NCBI RefSeq assembly: GCF_000972845.2 | Contig: NC_040012.1 | Span: 11,778,930-11,842,929, forward strand | DNA: 64,000 nucleotides | Source of the DNA: Larimichthys crocea | Lineage: Eukaryota > Chordata > Actinopteri > Sciaenidae | Reading direction: 5' to 3' | Shown: positions 34,901 through 47,500 of the stretch, one piece after another | Layout of the letters: each line of letters starts with the position of its first letter | Position numbering within the stretch: position 1 is the first letter of the stretch | Translations under genes and position numbers: made by a program | Notes under the pieces: generated by a model | Told to the model about the DNA's origin: nothing | What the model saw: only the letters and a program-made list of their open reading frames with translations | The model's database searches: none

Positions 34901-37012
34901 GGGAAACCATATCTGTGCTTTGCATCATCATTGCCAGACGTATTGAGTTTTTGTCCTCTTGTTTTGGTTGGAGACATATCTCAGCAGTGTATTTTCATCC
35001 GTACACATTAGCCATAGAGCCTGTCAGCTCGGTGCTGTGCAGTTTGGTCCGGTGTGGCGTTTCTCTTGTTGTGTCTTAAATTCAGAGAAAGTTTTGGACG
35101 TTGTTTCTTCCTCTGCTCGAACATTTTCTTGGCAGTCGTTTCTTATTTTAGCTCATTTTTGGCCAAATCTATCAGGGTGTGTGTTTTTACTAAAGGAGCC
35201 ATGCATAAGCAGGAGCCAGAAAACTCACTGGCGTTTGTATTGTCATTTTCTCATTTACCTCACACTCGTGGGTATAAACTGCAACAAGGAAAAAGGTCAA
35301 TAGGGATTTCCATCACTCAAAACTAAAAAGTTAACACTCAAATGGTCCGTGGCCAAGTGGAAGGACAAAACTGCAAAATCATCCCCTTAACACATCAGTG
35401 ACCATCTGATGTAGCTTCCACACAATGGATGTGGAATAGAAGATTATTAACATTCAATCATAACTTTTCAATGAGGCGAAACCTGAGAGGGACAGCCTTT
35501 GATTAAGACATTCATCAACACAATTTGGGAAGAATCTGATCCCTCTCGTTGTGTCGGATATATCTACTGCTCGCTGATTCCAGTGTAAAGTTTGCCATCT
35601 AGTGTACCCACAGCGGCGTGGACGAACACAAGACAAAGGCAGGCACAGGCTCAGCCACAGGGCTGGACTGTTCTCCCTCTCTTCTTCTTTTAAACCAACC
35701 TGATATTAAAATCTCCCACTTGGAAATGGACCTCATCTACACAGCATGATCTAGAACAAAGGAATCCAGCTCAGTGGGATGCAATTGTAATGGTGTTAAA
35801 GGCACGTCAGAGCTCGAGCAGCAGTGGTGCATTAGCTGTGGAGTCATTCAACCAACCCCGACTGTGCCTCTATGCAGAGGTTTCTGACTCCCTCTAGTGA
35901 GCCCTAGAGCTCACTGTAGACTGGAATGATGGCGTCCATCTCATAGAGGACGTGCTCATCCTGCCCTCTTATGGCTGTTCACCCCCTGGGGTTAGTGAAA
36001 GATTTGAAGGAGAGGGGACGGATACGTAGATTAATTTCACACTCTTTCTCAGGTGATAATTCTCAGTAAAGTCTGACATCGTAGAAGGAAAAATAATAGA
36101 TATATGTTATTATTTTCACTGCACAAGCCTATTACAGTGCTCTCAGTGTTATTACAGCCTTTCACTTATCTCACTGTTCACCTGAAGAACCTGTAGAGGT
36201 AGGACAAATGTCTCAAATCCTCCCACGGATCTGCTCATACTGTAAAGCAGGAATCTCCTTTTCACACGAGAGGTTACGAGATGATTTTGAGTCGCTAGAC
36301 ATCAAATAAAAAGCCGCCCATCCGTGTCCTATATACTGCTGACTGAATGATAATGTAAATAGCATGTAAGGGAATTTGGCAGTCATATGGCGCTCGTCTT
36401 TGAGGTGCACTGGAGGTAGGCAACCTAATCCCCTCGTTCAAGATAAAGCTGTGTTTAGTGTATGTAGTATTAGTTCCTATCTGAGACTCTCCTCCCATAG
36501 AGGACCGGCACATGTCAGCCTAGCCAGAGTGAGATTGCAGGGAGAGGCCAATTGGAAAGAAATGAGATTCAAGGCTGTCTAATTTTGCAGCAACTGTGAT
36601 CCATCAGGCGTTGGGGAGGTGACAGTGGAAATGACTGATGGAGACAGACAGGTGGGCTTTAACATTTCACTGATTTGTGCTCAAAAAGCACCGGGCCTGA
36701 GATTTATTGAGTGAACACGATCATGTTCATTATGACTGTCACCTAAGACCATTTCTCTACATCTCAATGGGGTCACTTCAGCAAAAGAAGATGGAGGAGA
36801 TGTGGGGAGCACAAAAACATACACAAGGGAAAATCCTCCTCCACGAGGGGTTCTGCTGCAGCTGTGGACTTGTAGATGTTTAGGGTAGAGTGTGCTAATA
36901 CAGCATGAGGAGTATGATGCACCAAAGGTCATGTTTATTTTGTATACTGAAAATATTAGACGAATAGCTGCTGTAGCATTTTTTAATGCTAGAGGGAGAA
37001 AGAAAAAAAGAT

Positions 37013-37058
<46 letters not shown>

Positions 37059-40000
37059 TTATTGTCACAACAAACAGCAGACAGTTTACTCTTCCTCATT
37101 CTTTCATTTGTTCCAGTTAACGAGTCAACAGGCTTGATTCCCCACAAGAAATCACTTCCTGTAAATGGATGAATGGAAGGTTGCAAAACAAAAGCAACGA
37201 AGAGGAGAAATAAATTCTATAACATCGGCTCACACTGAGGATTGTGAAATAGATGTTTGCCTGTGTGACAGTAACAAGCACGTTGGCCTGTTCTGATGAG
37301 AACATTGCAAATTAAATCAATCTTGACATTAACATGTACAATGAACACTCCTTGTCAAACAATAGGACATGCAGCAGCGTGGCGGGATAAAAATAGTCAC
37401 TGAATGAGAAACAGCGTCAGTACAAATGTAATTTTTTAAATTAAGATAACATTTTGTTACAAGAAATAATTGTGACTAACAATTATTGTCCAGACTTGTA
37501 GACCTGTATCAGAGATCTTCAATTAGTGTTCATCCAAGACCTGGTTAAAGCTTTTTATTAAGCTTCTTTACACGTTTTAAAATGTATTTTCCATACATAT
37601 AGAAATGTAACCCAACGTACACACAAAAGAAATAATAATAATAAAACAAAGGGTGTCTTGATTGCAATATCTTCACAAAACCAGCTCCTATGTAATGTTT
37701 CACAAGTACATTGATTTGTCCTGTCGCTGATGTGCAAACATTGTCCATTTCTCCTGACAGATATCCTCCTGAGTTCTTATCCTATAAGTCAACAGTTCCA
37801 TCCTATATATGTCTGTCACAGTTTTCAGCCATTCATCTTGTGTTGGTGTTTTAACTTTAAAAAACCTCCCTGAATCTGCCTTATCGCAGGCTGCCAACAA
37901 ATCTTTTGACAGGTATAAATCTCCTCTTTGTACAGTATCTTCTGTAAAATAACTAAATTACAACACTACATCAGTTCGTATGGGCCAAAACCGTACAATC
38001 AAGCTTTGTTCAGTGATAGGTCAGTGTGTTTTTACAACATGTTTTGTCGATCATCATTCATTTAAGAAAAAAACTTTCTAAAAGTTTTTAATGGTACTGT
38101 AACAGATAGAAATCAATTTGACCCACTGGGGACTACTTACCTGCATTATTCTTGTGTTTTAGTGACTGATGCCTGAATTTTGTCTATTCCAGTAATGCCT
38201 TACAACAGTGCCCATCACTGCGTGGTGGAGGTGGAAAACTTCCTGCTGCTGATGGGCGGAGAGGACCAGTGGAACCCCAACGGTACAGTAACACCACAGA
38301 CCGAGCGTCTTGCTTTCCAGTGACTCCGGCACAGCGGATTTGTCAATGTTTACTCAGTTTAGAGAACCAGAGTTGATGCGAGTTCAAACCCATCGGAGTT
38401 AATGTAACACTTTCAGATTTCAGTTTCAAACACTCACCCTGGAGCCAGATCAGCTCTGAGTGGACAAACAACACTCCAGTCAACACTTGTCAATAATTGG
38501 CACAGAAAAATAACCGCTATTACCACTGAAATATTTGTGGTAAGTGTTGAGAGTGCTTTTTGTGAAGTCGCACTGCCATAATAAGAAACTGTAAATGATC
38601 AAAAACTCTGATGCTGTCCTTTTGTCCTTCTTATTCCATCAAAACAACACAGTGCTGAGCGTAGTGAAATTAATAGTGTTTGTTCAGCTCTCAGAGTCGA
38701 AATCAATAAAATATCAATACACATCATTAGAGATATTTCAAGATGTTAAGATGAAAACCAGATCACTATAATTGGAAAAACAAGACTTCAGTCAACAGGT
38801 GTTAACTCAAATGGCTGTAAAAAATAATAAAAAAATAAAAAAGCAGCACACATTAACACTGAAAATCATCATGTGTGGGCGGTGATTTTCAGATAATATA
38901 TTTATAAATGGAGACTCGCAGAGTCACAGTTGTGCATTTCGTTGGTACTGTATTTAACAAGGAGTTTGGCAAAGAGTTAGCCAGTTAGGACTGAGTCATA
39001 TTCAGTATCTTACCATGAGGACTTAAGTCGTTTGAGTCACTGATCTCGATTCTTTCTGTTTTCCAGGAAAACACAGCACTAATTTTGTCAGCCGCTATGA
39101 TCCCAGATTCAACAGTTGGATACAGTTGCCTCCTATGCAGGAGAGGTAAGTCTATTCAAGTCATGCTCAGTAAATCTGATGATGCACAAAGAGTCTGTAG
39201 GATTTTCACTGGACTTTTGAACATTATTAACTTCTAATGAGTCATTGTCCTAAAATTAAAATGATTAGATTTAAAAAAGATTTTTATATTCATGTTTTGC
39301 ATACAAACGTTGTGCAATTCTTTGTATTAACCATTAACATGTAACTAATTATGATTATTATTTAAATCTATCCTTTTACACACAAACTGTGGATAATCCT
39401 ATGATAAATCTTGTCGTTTATGGTGTAATGATGTTGTCTGGTTGACACTTGCTTCCTCAGGAGAGCCAGTTTCTTTGCCTGCCGCCTGGAAAAGCACTTG
39501 TACGTGATCGGCGGCAGGAACGAGAGCGGCTACCTCTCCAGCGTGGAGTCGTACAACCTGGAGACTAACGAGTGGAACTACGTGTCATCTCTGCCACAGC
39601 CTCTGGCCGCCCATGCAGGAGCAGTGCACAACGGCAAGATCTACATATCAGGTCAGAAGGGAATCTGTCACTCACTCGTAAAATATACAAGATAAAAACA
39701 CAAACATTAATATATGGCAGGCACAGCATCTAACAATATTAATCAACCATCTTTATTATCACAGACAGAAACATACATGATTGAATGCCTGGGTTACATT
39801 TCTGATTCCACTGTCACTAGGTTTCTCTGAAAGTATGTTTTGAAACCAGCTCAGTGTAATTTCAGAATAAAGTCCATACAATACTTTCACTGTCAGAAAT
39901 TTATACTGATATTCTTTGTTTTAGTCACATTTAAATCAGTCAAAGACTCATCACACCAACGCAGAAAGACATAGATAAAATCCTCCTCTTCCAAAAGCGG

Positions 40001-43000
40001 GCTATCACTGAATCATCTGTGAATTTAATGACGTGACTATTGTACTGTATTATGCAGCACACCAGTCATTACAACATGAAACTGAAACAAGGGAACAAAG
40101 GCACCAAAACTTTGAGTGGTACCCGTGTTTGAGCTGGTTTGAGAAGGCACCATTAATTCTGACGCACTGCGATCTATCAGGCAAAAAAACAAAATGTCGA
40201 GCCAGTGAGGATGAAGTTTAAAAAGTTTCTCTGTAAATACATGCGGCTGCAGGGTATTAAAAGTAAAGAAAGCAATCAATAATCTACACCGATTAATCAT
40301 ATGTTGAGTAATTAAGATAATTTACTGTTTATTTCAACATGGCAACCCTGGTAATTATTAGGTTCAGTGATAAATCAATACATTTTTTAATGACATTGAT
40401 CTGCGCACACGCATGTCAGTTTGTCCTACAGAGAACATTACATGAGCAGCCAGTGTGTCTGCCAGTATTAAAGGCACAGACCTGTGTTTACCTGTTGCAG
40501 GAGGAGTTCACAATGGAGAGTATGTGTCCTGGCTCTACTGTTATGACCCCATAATGGATGTGTGGGCTAGGAAACAGGATATGAACACAAAGCGTGCCAT
40601 TCATGCCCTGGCTGGAATGAACGACCGCCTATATGCTATTGGTGGAAACCATTTGAAAGGTAAGTGCTCGGAAATGAACAGAAAACGGGTCAAGATTGAT
40701 ACTTTTTTTTTTTTTTTAAACCGTGTGAAAGAGACGCTGCCATTATGAGCAGGCAACGATGACCTTGATTACACTCTGCAACCCATATTCCTCTTCTTTT
40801 TCACCGTTCATCATTGAGCAAAACTGAACAAACAACTGAACTGTTGTTACGTGTCATTTCGTATTTAGCAGGACTGAATGGTGGCGTTTGAATGGGAATT
40901 CTGAAAAGCGGAACTCGAATGTGTTTCTTTGCAATACAGTCTTTCACAGTTAATTGAAAAGACTATTAAATGTAGATTTACTCTACATGGTGTACAATTT
41001 GCAAACTCTAATTGGTTTTTCACTGCCACAGTTTCAAATTCGGCTCATGGAAACTTTCTGTGAGCGCGCTGGGATCTGTCACGACTGTATCCACATTTAA
41101 AGGCGAATTGATTTATTTTCTCAGGCTTATGGTTAGTTGCTGTATATGTACAGTATGTGTGTCTGTGCATCTCTTTGTCTGCGCTTTACTTCTGTTGGGT
41201 TGATGTGACTTCCTCTACTCTGTCTGTGTGTGTGTTTTTACATTTCAATGTAAAACCCTTTGAGTTCATTCGTAGTGAAATGTGCTGTATTAATTAAAGT
41301 CTTGCCTTCAGATTGTGGCGATATTCAGGGAAAAGCAGACACTTGTAAATATAATCAACCAGGCTTCAGAGACCCTGAGAGGAATGAGGAAAGAAAAACA
41401 GATCATTTTTTAGACTTGTCTAGATGTCAATATTTCATCATTCAGTTATTTTTCTCCTGGTTTTACCGGCATGTATGGTGGCTATCATGGTATTATCAGT
41501 ATATTGACTGAATAACAAGAAAAACAGGTAGTGTATTAAACTGGACACACTACATTGGATATAAAATCTTAAACATTTCAATCATTTTGATCAGTTTAGC
41601 TTAATGGTCACATGTAATCATACAGTACAGGTACAGTCACAGTGCAGTGTCTTTCTGTAAGCTTATACAATTTGTTCAATTAAAATAGGGATAGTAATAG
41701 TAAGAGAAAATGTAACAAATCATCATTGAAATTATCAAAGTAATAGTAATTAGGGAGAAAATAAATAAGAAGTATTTTAAGGTGCAGTCGGTGTTCTCAT
41801 TTAAGATTCGAGTGGCTCAAGGGTCGAAACTCGTCCCGTCATTGTTGACCTGGTGTATCCTGAACCTTCTACCCGATCACAGCAGGGAGGAAAGACTGTT
41901 TGCTTAACATTAAATATGCATGACTACATATGCGACAATCAGTAACTCCAACAAGTTTGCTTCATCAGGACAGAGTAGGTGTGGGTTTTAGCCAATTTTA
42001 TTTACAGTTGCCTGGCAACAATAGGCAGAAAATCCCACAAATGTTCAAATGTCGTTAAGTCCTAATTGTGCACATCAAGTATGTGACATCACATTTTACC
42101 TGCCTGTTGAAAAATCAGTAAGAACAGTGCGTTTAAGTGCTTTAAGATATTTTTCTTCCTCTCTCACACAAAGGTTTCTCACATCTAGATGTAATGTTGG
42201 TGGAGTGTTACGACCCGAAAGCTGACCAGTGGAACATCCTGCAGACACCTATCCTGGAGGGTCGCAGCGGCCCGGGCTGTGCTGTTTTGGATGACAGCAT
42301 CTTCCTCGTTGGTGGCTACAGCTGGAGCATGGTATATTCTTACACATCGGATTAGATTATTTTAGACAGGATCATTTAGATTTTACTTTTTTAGAAAATT
42401 CTATACTTTTGCTGCTATGAACAAATGTCATGAAAAGACCAAAACAAAAAAATACAAAATACTTTTCTTGGGCACTGTAGTTTTTATCAAATGTTCCGCT
42501 AGCAGGAATTAATAGTGGATTTGTCAGGGACTATTTTCATCTGCGGATTAATACACATGTTCACATACAGCAGGATGGTTTAGAGATGGTTTAGATTCAG
42601 AATAAACTACAGTGTATCTGGCTCATTCATGTGTTTTTTTGAACGGCAGAGCTCTGCTGCACAGAACAATAAGCTATATCTGACCTCAGCTACACAGGCT
42701 CATTAGTAGGATCGGTTTTTTTTGTCAGTTTTTGTTCAGAAAATCGCCAGACTTCATCTTTAAAGTTGTCCCAGCTGTTTTTGACTACATGCATTCATAT
42801 AAAAGAGAGTTTTTCCATTCCACGGTTAGAAAAACAGCACAAAGAAGAATGAAGGGAATGACTTGATTTTCTTTTTTTCTTTTTTTTTTGTCCTCAGGGG
42901 GCCTATAAGTCTTCTACCATCTGCTACAGCCCAGAGAAAGGAACATGGACAGAGTTGGAGGGAGAGGTGGCAGAGCCCTTAGCGGGCCCAGCCTGTTCCA

Positions 43001-43038
43001 CCGTCATACTGCCTGCCTGCCTTCCCTTTAACAAATGA
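31102..43038 (+). CDS. klhl14: Kelch-like protein 14 (BTB-BACK-Kelch), 8 coding exons
   Basis: Eight exons (31,102-31,979; 33,925-34,046; 38,193-38,282; 39,067-39,145; 39,461-39,651; 40,501-40,659; 42,174-42,331; 42,898-43,038) join in phase to 1818 bases, 605 aa plus stop (human KLHL14 is about 628). Order: BTB about residues 20-150 (FCDVTLTAQGQQFHCHKAVL) with a low-complexity S/G/P insert at about 66-105 that is typical of this member; BACK about 160-262; six Kelch blades from about 297, each with a GG pair: LLVGGLPPG, LLMGGEDQW, LYVIGGRNES, YISGGVHNGE, LYAIGGNHLK, IFLVGGYSW. The family acts as cullin-3 substrate adaptors; KLHL14 (Printor) is reported to bind torsin-1A at the ER and is expressed in nerve and B-lineage cells. 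The insert in BTB and the downstream neighbour of ccdc178 favour klhl14 over other KLHL genes. Confidence 0.92.
32012..32048. repeat. (CA)n interrupted repeat just after the klhl14 BTB exon
   Basis: ACACAC blocks interrupted by AT and CC, about 30 bases into intron 2. The short frames over it are artefacts. Confidence 0.8.
32100..33900. other. klhl14 intron 2, candidate regulatory DNA
   Basis: No exon. At 33,080-33,120 there is an octamer-like ATTTGCATA next to ATTA motifs in non-repetitive sequence. This is only a weak hint of an enhancer. Confidence 0.35.
33925..34046 (+). CDS. klhl14: klhl14 exon 3: Kelch blade 1
   Basis: The acceptor GACATTACAG ends at 33,924 and the donor CAA|GTGAGT starts at 34,047. 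It encodes NKRLLLVGGLPPGPDRLPSN and then a WKIL motif. Phase 1 out. Confidence 0.92.
34047..37530. other. klhl14 intron 3, first part
   Basis: No phase-matching exon was found. It contains a T-rich tract near 34,069-34,111 and the GATA microsatellite at 37,018. Confidence 0.6.
37018..37058. repeat. (GATA)n microsatellite
   Basis: About ten uninterrupted GATA units inside klhl14 intron 3. Confidence 0.9.
37545..37925 (-). mobile_element. L1-like LINE 3'-end remnant
   Basis: On the minus strand the frame 37,900-37,700 reads MLAACDKADSGRFFKVKTPT, then QDEWLKTVTDIYRMELLTYR. The pattern (lysine- and tryptophan-containing, PT-Q-EWL, -ME-LTYR-R) resembles the extreme C-terminus of fish L1/Tx1-type ORF2 proteins. 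After the stop there is an A/T-rich tail with (AAT)-like repeats. It is 5'-truncated and lacks the reverse transcriptase and endonuclease domains. Confidence 0.6.
38193..38282 (+). CDS. klhl14: klhl14 exon 4: Kelch blade 2, first part
   Basis: The acceptor TGTCTATTCCAG ends at 38,192 and the donor AACG|GTACAG is at 38,283. It encodes YNSAHHCVVEVENFLLLMGG. A 4.1-kb intron with an L1-like remnant precedes it. Confidence 0.92.
39067..39145 (+). CDS. klhl14: klhl14 exon 5: Kelch blade 2, end
   Basis: The acceptor CTGTTTTCCAG ends at 39,066 and the donor GAG|GTAAGT follows 39,145, phase 2 out. It encodes KHSTNFVSRYDPRFNSWIQL. Confidence 0.92.
39461..39651 (+). CDS. klhl14: klhl14 exon 6: Kelch blade 3
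   Basis: The acceptor TGCTTCCTCAG ends at 39,460 and the donor TCAG|GTCAGA is at 39,652. It encodes HLYVIGGRNESGYLSSVES and NEWNYVSSLPQPLAAHAGAV. Confidence 0.92.
40501..40659 (+). CDS. klhl14: klhl14 exon 7: Kelch blade 4
   Basis: The acceptor CCTGTTGCAG ends at 40,500 and the donor AAAG|GTAAGT is at 40,660. It encodes GVHNGEYVSWLYCYDPIMDV and the start of blade 5 (RLYAIGGNHLKG). Confidence 0.92.
42007..42019. promoter_or_regulatory. X-box-like palindrome GTTGCCTGGCAAC in klhl14 intron
   Basis: A perfect 6-bp inverted repeat with a 1-nt spacer, fitting the RFX site. It lies in the last-but-one klhl14 intron and not at any visible promoter, so its function is doubtful. Confidence 0.3.
42174..42331 (+). 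CDS. klhl14: klhl14 exon 8: Kelch blade 5
   Basis: The acceptor CTCACACAAAG ends at 42,173 and the donor ATG|GTATAT is at 42,332. It encodes LVECYDPKADQWNILQTP and IFLVGGYSWSM. Confidence 0.92.
42480..42640. repeat. Dispersed repeat fragment, related to 63,240-63,350
   Basis: TTGTCAGGGACTATTTTCATC, followed by TGCGGATTAATACACATG, is closely matched at 63,270 (TTGTTGGGGACTATTTGCAG, then CATGGATTAATACGTCTG). The family is not identified. Confidence 0.55.
42898..43038 (+). CDS. klhl14: klhl14 exon 9: Kelch blade 6 and stop
   Basis: The acceptor TTGTCCTCAG ends at 42,897 after a long T-rich tract. It encodes GAYKSSTICYSPEKGTWTEL and the C-terminus CLPFNK, with stop TGA at 43,036. Confidence 0.92.
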   Translation, partial: GAYKSSTICYSPEKGTWTELEGEVAEPLAGPACSTVILPACLPFNK

Positions 43039-43505
43039 CAACTAAGGGCGAGCAAGGGCAAGGAGCAGAAGAGTGAATGGGGGGAGGACCATCAATAAGC
43101 AAAACAGTTGTCAACAATTTTGTGACAAACCCTCCGGTCAGATGACGGGGGTGTGTATAAATTATTTTTTTACAGGTTTGACCAGAGCACTTTCGTTATT
43201 CCCTACTGAAGGTTTGAAAAAAAAAAAAAGAAAAAAGAAGAAGAATTGTGTAACTCATGTATTTAAACTCATCTGTGTTCTGAGAAATGGTCAGTTTCAT
43301 ATTTGATTTTAATTTAAACGGATAGTAAGTGTTTTTGGCTTCTCTTCTATAGCACGCATAGTGTTGAACTGAATTATAGCTTTCAAATCCATTGTATCTT
43401 GTATTCAGTAGAGGCATAATTCCAGCAAAATGCAGTGTTGTTTCATGGACTGACACTGAGAGAAACAGTGGTCCAGTCCCAAATCGTCACGGGGTTCAGT
43501 TAAAC

Positions 43506-43828
43506 TAGGGCTGGGTGAGTTACATTAACCGTGATGATCAAAGTGTATAAATATTCTTCATTGTTAGAGTTATAACTCATTTTTCTCTGACTGGATTGTG
43601 CACTTATCCTGCTGCATCACCCAATCAGATCATCATGCAACTGTTTTGTTGCCTTTCTCTGAAAATGAACATATTTACAAAATGAGGAGGCTTTAATCAT
43701 TATTTAACTGACATAGTATGAATGAAAATACCTACCTAACTAGCAGGTATACTGGGGTCCAAACACTGTAAAAAGTACACAAGTACACACTGATCTTTAT
43801 GAGTATGTGTCCATATCACCCAGCCCTA
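43506..43828. mobile_element. hAT-like MITE in the klhl14 3'UTR
   Basis: Perfect 13-bp terminal inverted repeats, TAGGGCTGGGTGA (43,506-43,518) and TCACCCAGCCCTA (43,816-43,828), bound a 323-bp element with no coding capacity. The termini match the abundant TAGGGCTGGG hAT ends of vertebrate genomes. No clean 8-bp target duplication is visible. Confidence 0.75.
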
Positions 43829-44547
43829 CTTTTTAACTAATTATTATCTTGATAATTCATACCCAGACTGAAGTCGTGTTTCTGTATAACTTGTTGAACA
43901 GAGAGTTCTTTGCAGGTTATCTGCCTGACAGAAAAAAAAATCTCGCCAAATGTTTGCGACCACTATTCCTAACGCTGCAGGCAAAACGATTTAAGGTTCA
44001 CCAGTGATTCTTAAATATTCATATGACGCACTAATGTTCACGTTAATTATGATAATGATGGTACAATCAAATTTCAAATTGCTAGCCAATGTATTTATGG
44101 GTAGCATGTTTGGGTAAACAGATGAAGAGGACATTAGTTTGGTTTGTTCTCCTTCACAAGTTAATGCGAACAGGCCTGTTTATGAGGCCACATAGTATTA
44201 CCTCGGTAAGATTTTAATCTTTGATGTATGAAAAACAAACGAGCGTCCTTAATGCACTAATGGTGAACTTTTAATTCAGCACCTTTGATTCACTAAAATG
44301 TAAATTAATTACTGTGCTGTGTTTTAAAAAAAAATGATCTTACGTACAAATGACTCTAAATCCAGTCTAGTCTACGTTATTAGGTTGAAAAAGTTGACTC
44401 TAAATATCGATGCAGTACCTGTTGAATTCTGTAAAGATTGGTTGATTTCATTCTTGTACATAATCGCTTGCAGTGAAACATTTTTGTGCACTCAACCTTG
44501 GATTTATTCTCAAATCCTGTTATGTCCTTTGCATTTTAGAATATGAA

Positions 44548-44553
44548 AATAAA
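44548..44553 (+). terminator. klhl14: Poly-A signal AATAAA (klhl14)
   Basis: A canonical hexamer about 1.5 kb after the klhl14 stop, in the right orientation, followed by a GT/T-rich stretch. Confidence 0.5.
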
Positions 44554-44579
44554 TTGACTCTTGATGATTAAAAAAACCT

Positions 44580-47500
44580 CCTTCAGTTCTTTGACATTTT
44601 CATTTCATTGACAAAAAGAAGTTTGAGCATCTGTAATGTGCGTCCATGTGCACCACACTGACTTCATAAGACGGACAACATATTTCTACCATCACTTTCT
44701 TCAAAGCATTCTCAGTTTTTCTTCTCAAAAATTTAATCATAAACAACCCAAAGAGGCAAAATCATTCTTTGGTTGAACTGTTCATCAATCAAGTAGGAAT
44801 TGCTTTAATTTGAAGGAGTCTTGAGCTGAAAGTTTGAGAGCCACTGAACACAGATGTGTGCAATAACTCATCTAAATGATTAAAACACAACTTCACACTT
44901 TGATAGAAAGAAGACACACAATACATGCAAAGTGTTCCCAACTAAAATGTTGCAGTACACGAGCAACAACATTTTTTCTTTTGTACTTTGTACTCAGCAC
45001 TTATAGCTTGTAGTTGAGTCAAACACACTTAATTACTGTAATGTGAAGACTCGGGCTGGACTGCAGATTAATTAATGTCAATGTGAATTAAAGATAGATT
45101 AATTCACAGTTCACCTCTGCATCTCCCAGTATATTAGATAATACCAGTAAAGACTTGTCTCTATGCTCTGAGACTACACAAGGTATGATTATTAATAAAT
45201 CTGAAACACCTTTAGATTAGAATAACGGTGCATTACACCGAGCTGCAGTCTGCAAAACGTGAACTAGCAAGCATATAAAATAAACCTGATGTTTACCCTC
45301 AAGGCAGCCTCTCATGCCAGACCAGATTTGATTTTCCAACCATTTACTACCAACTGTCTCCTGCACCAAACAGCAGGCTCGTCCCCCTATACACGTACAC
45401 CTGATGGTTTATTTCTAATGTCTTTTTGTGTTTTGTGTTTTGTTTTTTTTCTCCCCCTGTCAATGGCAGCAGTTTCTCTGCTTGGCATCTCCACTTCATG
45501 CATCCACTTGGCCGCGTGCCTAGAGGATAAGACGGCAATTATTTCCTCACAGAGATGATTCTGTTAGATTACATAAATCCATATCTAATTCACACAATAT
45601 GGCATTGGGACAGTAGAAAACACTCTTCGTGTCACAAAATCCTCAGAGATATGTCTGAAAACAGCTACCGAGATAATGCAGTGATATTTGAACGCTTCCT
45701 CTGGTCAGTGGTAACTCAACTTCATCACTGCAAACACACTAGTTGAAGGAACAAAGATTTTGGAAAGGTGTTCCCAGGGCGAAAAAGAAGAGGTTTAGAC
45801 AGAAATAGTGAGCTTGTAGTCTGTGTGGATTTGAAGTCTTCATTTACCCTTCGGTGTTGATGGCGGCAGATGGTCTCTGCTCTGCTCTAGGTCCCACTGC
45901 TAACGCCTCGTCCCCAGCTTAGGGAATAACAGGATTGGTTAAAATTAAGACGGCTGACCTTTTAATTAAGTACGTGGACCATCATGGCTCTGTTGTAATC
46001 ACAGAAAAAGTATTCTCTGTCCTTGGCTCTAGTTTCATAGCGGTATAGACGTGGGACACACTTTCTGTGGCCTGAAAAGAGTTTTTAAAAAAGTATTATC
46101 TTGATCTGCAATATATGTTTTTAACAAGTCTCATTCAGTCATCAGGATTATCTGTTTTTACTTACAAAATGGATTTATTTCCATAAAAAGAACATCTTAA
46201 TAAACATGAAACATTTAGATTTGATCTATTCCTGTAGGATTTAGAATCAACATGCAATAGCTGCAGGCTTTCCTTTTCATATTAATTTTTTTATGTCTAT
46301 AACTGTCAGATTTCCTCTCCTGACATGAAAAGATCAACAGCGAGAGTTAGAAAGCACACAGCATGAAACATTATGCTTTAATCCTTCTGTACTTTACCTG
46401 CTCCAGCATCTGATTTTTAGCATTCATTTGTATTTTTTTCCCTCCTTACATGCAGCGCCTCTCTGATTTGCAACACATCTCATTATTATGTGTCACTGCA
46501 CTCTTTCTTCCAAGTTCTCTGGGACTTAAAAGATGTAAAAACTGTAGCTGCAAGTAGATATGCGCTATATTCAAACTGTTTTGATGATTGTTGATGACTT
46601 TTATACTAAAACAGGCACCCACATTTAAATCCGTCAAATGTAACAATATTGTTTGGCCAAAAAGATCTGTCTTAACTTAAAGTCCACTTACTGTCCGAGC
46701 TTTTAAAAATGTTTTAACCATATCCAATGTTCAGTCTTCAGCGGATGGAGTTTGCCCGCTCAACTGAGCAACACAACAATAAATCTTAATTGAATAAGAG
46801 TACAGAAATGAAATATTTATCCTCAGTTAGATAACACTACTGCTCAAACTGAACACAACAGCATCTACTGTAAAACCACCACACTCAAAGACTTTATGAT
46901 TTACATCAGCAAACCCCAAACCCTAGTCTACAACAATCAAATTTAACGTACAGACAACTTTTAGAATTACTCACTTCTGCTTCTTTTCACATTTCACAGA
47001 TTTGTCCAGTAAATCCTCTTTTGATATTGATCTTTCCTTAAAGAAGAAGAAACTACTAAACAGATTCAAGTGTGTCTGTTTCTATGGTAAGCTTCTTGGA
47101 AAGAAGTCATTTAGCACTGAATATTAATTAAGTTTAGTAGTTGCACTTCCAATTGATTTATTACAAAAAACATGCTAAACTAGAACAACCTAGTTTAGAG
47201 ATATTTTTGGACCTATGTGTGATATGACGTCTTGTATTCAAGTAAAAGATCTGAATATTTCTTTCACTGTTGCTTATTTATTTATTTTTTTTTGGGGGGG
47301 GGGGGGGGGGGGGGGGCAAAGAAATACCCTGGTCCCCTACAAAGGCTAGCACCGGCCCTTCTTTTACACATAAAGATGCAAGAACTAACAAAAAAAAGAG
47401 TTAAATGTGAATAAAGGTGATGATAAAACCTTTAGGTCAATGCAGTTTGCTCACTCAGTGAACCTGCTGAGCTCCAGGTATGCGGCTTAAGTCCACCATC

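Larger units (their letters stand above)
43039..44570 (+). other. klhl14: klhl14 3'UTR
   Basis: About 1.5 kb from the stop to an AATAAA signal at 44,548-44,553. A hAT-like MITE (43,506-43,828) lies inside it. An earlier poly-A site cannot be excluded. Confidence 0.6.
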
